A stretch of 5,275 nucleotides of DNA from Thermoplasmata archaeon (lineage in GTDB: Archaea; Thermoplasmatota; Thermoplasmata; Halarchaeoplasmatales; Halarchaeoplasmataceae): assembly GCA_019594305.1 (NCBI GenBank), contig JAFDTZ010000134.1:1-5275 (forward strand), in the 5' to 3' direction. Position 1 is the stretch's first letter. Each line of letters begins with the position of its first letter. This document shows, one piece after another, positions 4,110 to 5,275 of the stretch. The notes under the pieces were generated by a model. It was given only the letters and a program-made list of their open reading frames with translations, had not been told where the DNA came from and made no database searches. The translations under genes were made by a program, and so were the position numbers.

Positions 4110-5275
4110 GTTACTTCGTAATCCGCGCCGTTGTATATCCAGTATCCGTTGCCAAGTTCGAATATAAAGTCCTGCGGCTCGTAATCGTATGCAACGTTGT
4201 ACTCCTCGGCCGCATCGAAGTATCCTATCTTAGTTACTTCCGTGGGTAAATCATTATTCCCCGGCGTCGAACACGGGTAACCAACCATGTTCCAACCCGG
4301 GTGCAGGACGACCTCCCGTTCGGGCAGGGCCACACCTTCGAAGGTAAGCACGTCTTCCTGGTTCATCATGATCCAGAAGCCCATGGTGTAGTCAAAGTCG
4401 ATAAACGTGTTGAAATGTTCCGCTCTCCCGGGTACGTAGCTTTTCCACTGGTCTTCCGAGTTATCGTAGTACATCAGCCTATCGTATGTGCCCGAGATAC
4501 CGTGGGTCGGGTGCTCGAGTACATCCAACAGGGACGTATTCAGTATGGACGTATCCAGCATCGTGGATATGAAGTTCCATCCCACGTTGAGTGGAATGTC
4601 CTGGGTTTCCGTCAGGACCGTCAGTGTAGTAGCGGCAAGTATATCGGGTGAAGCGACTACGTAAGCCACTATTCCGGATGTAGACAGGTCATAATTGGTG
4701 GGTGTGTTGTCCTTGACCAAAGGCACCATGATATCAAGTTCAAACATTCCAGAACCGTCTGTAGTAACCGTCCATTCTCCTTCACCCATGATCAAGTCGT
4801 CGATGAACACGTTCAGATTCGTGTTTGGGTGATATGGGAAGGTACCGGAAATAGTAACATAATCACAAACCTTGGCTACATCGGGTTCCACGGATATATT
4901 CGTGTGAACCGGATTAAGCATGTAGCCATCCAATTCACGGAACCATTCTAATGTATCTCCGTCCATTACCATGTGGGCATCCTCCTGAACACTGTAATCA
5001 ACTTCTGGTGCGTACCACTGATCAACGTATCCTGTTGAATCTTCGGATTCGCCGTGATTATCTATGTAGAATGTGGAAAATGTTCCTGCTGGTGTACTTA
5101 CATCAACCATCCCGGACGCCAAATTGTTGACTTGATAGAACTCATCTTCACTGTAGGAATAATTCTCGTCACTACCGAACATCCCTGCGTCGTAAGCGTA
5201 GTAACTATCCAGTATCATGGTTGTGTTGCCCCAAAATTTGTTATCCGTTGAGAGGGGGAAATCATAATCTTCGAC
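4091..5275 (-). CDS. Large secreted multidomain protein with two C-terminal 'GWN' modules, 5' end outside the window
   Basis: The frame is open from the right edge to TAA at 4093-4091, giving 394 visible residues. The ATG at 5218 is internal: nineteen in-frame codons (VEDYDFPLSTDNKFW ...) precede it with no stop, so the true start and any signal peptide lie beyond the window. Visible residues 1-120 contain FPLSTDNKFWGNTT, STPAGTFSTFYI (60-71) and QWYAPEVDYSVQE. This is the 'P-L-x-x-G-x-x-W ... VPAGTF ... WYSPEV' domain seen in many euryarchaeal secreted proteins. Residues about 123-222 resemble an Ig-like beta-sandwich (ISVEPDVAKVCDYVTISGTF ... GSGMFELDI). Residues about 226-393 hold two related modules opening with LNVGWNFIST (229-238) and LHPGWNMVGYP (324-334). 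Each continues to an aromatic strand, MGFWIMMN in the first and NGYWIYNGADYEV in the second. The C-terminus ends WVIDF without a membrane anchor. No enzyme motif is visible; a structural or binding role at the cell surface is inferred. Confidence 0.88.
   Translation of the reverse strand, partial: VEDYDFPLSTDNKFWGNTTMILDSYYAYDAGMFGSDENYSYSEDEFYQVNNLASGMVDVSTPAGTFSTFYIDNHGESEDSTGYVDQWYAPEVDYSVQEDAHMVMDGDTLEWFRELDGYMLNPVHTNISVEPDVAKVCDYVTISGTFPYHPNTNLNVFIDDLIMGEGEWTVTTDGSGMFELDIMVPLVKDNTPTNYDLSTSGIVAYVVASPDILAATTLTVLTETQDIPLNVGWNFISTMLDTSILNTSLLDVLEHPTHGISGTYDRLMYYDNSEDQWKSYVPGRAEHFNTFIDFDYTMGFWIMMNQEDVLTFEGVALPEREVVLHPGWNMVGYPCSTPGNNDLPTEVTKIGYFDAAEEYNVAYDYEPQDFIFELGNGYWIYNGADYEVTWVIDF

Noticed and set aside
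4301..4651. Plus-strand open frame of 116 codons
   Set aside because: It lies antisense within the well-supported secreted protein gene and encodes no recognisable domain.
4091..5218. ATG at 5218 as the true start of the right-hand gene
   Set aside because: The frame stays open for nineteen more codons to the window edge, those codons continue the same domain (FPLSTDNKFW), and no signal peptide follows the internal ATG.

Overview
The window looks like an archaeal chromosome segment, most likely from a Thermoplasmata-like or other euryarchaeal lineage. That placement is an inference. It rests on A/T-rich TATA/BRE-type promoters about 27 bp upstream of start codons (leaderless-style transcripts), T-tract termination signals, an archaeal-type VapB/VapC pair, the start of an archaeal ATPase of the GRRRVGK family, and large secreted proteins built from FG-GAP, GLUG and 'GWN' modules.

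Layout. (1) 1-704, minus strand: the N-terminal 234 codons of a secreted or membrane-anchored FG-GAP beta-propeller protein that runs off the left edge. (2) 705-1068: a divergent intergenic region with a promoter and a 12-bp perfect palindrome for the FG-GAP gene, a three-unit array of paired hairpins (REP-like), and a promoter with overlapping TGTAA operator boxes for the next operon. (3) 1069-1676, plus strand: an intact vapBC toxin-antitoxin operon (AbrB-fold antitoxin, PIN-domain RNase toxin). (4) 1677-1902: no gene seen. (5) 1903 to about 2440, plus strand: a gene graveyard. It holds the N-terminus of an archaeal ATPase cut just after its Walker A motif, then the C-terminal tail of a second antitoxin, then a whole second vapC broken by stops and frameshifts. 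(6) 2418-4010, plus strand: a 530-residue secreted GLUG-repeat protein whose promoter and start codon lie inside the dead vapC. (7) 4091-5275, minus strand: the C-terminal 394 residues of another secreted multidomain protein, open at the right edge. It converges on the GLUG gene across an 80-bp terminator region.

How it fits together. Three unrelated extracellular proteins surround a toxin-antitoxin locus that was once larger. The second toxin-antitoxin module and the ATPase have decayed, and the surface-protein gene now uses the remnant as promoter DNA. The intact vapBC is self-contained, with translational overlap and probable autoregulation. No metabolic pathway, RNA gene, CRISPR array or complete transposon is visible. 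The most unusual non-coding signal is the palindromic doublet array at about 831-984.
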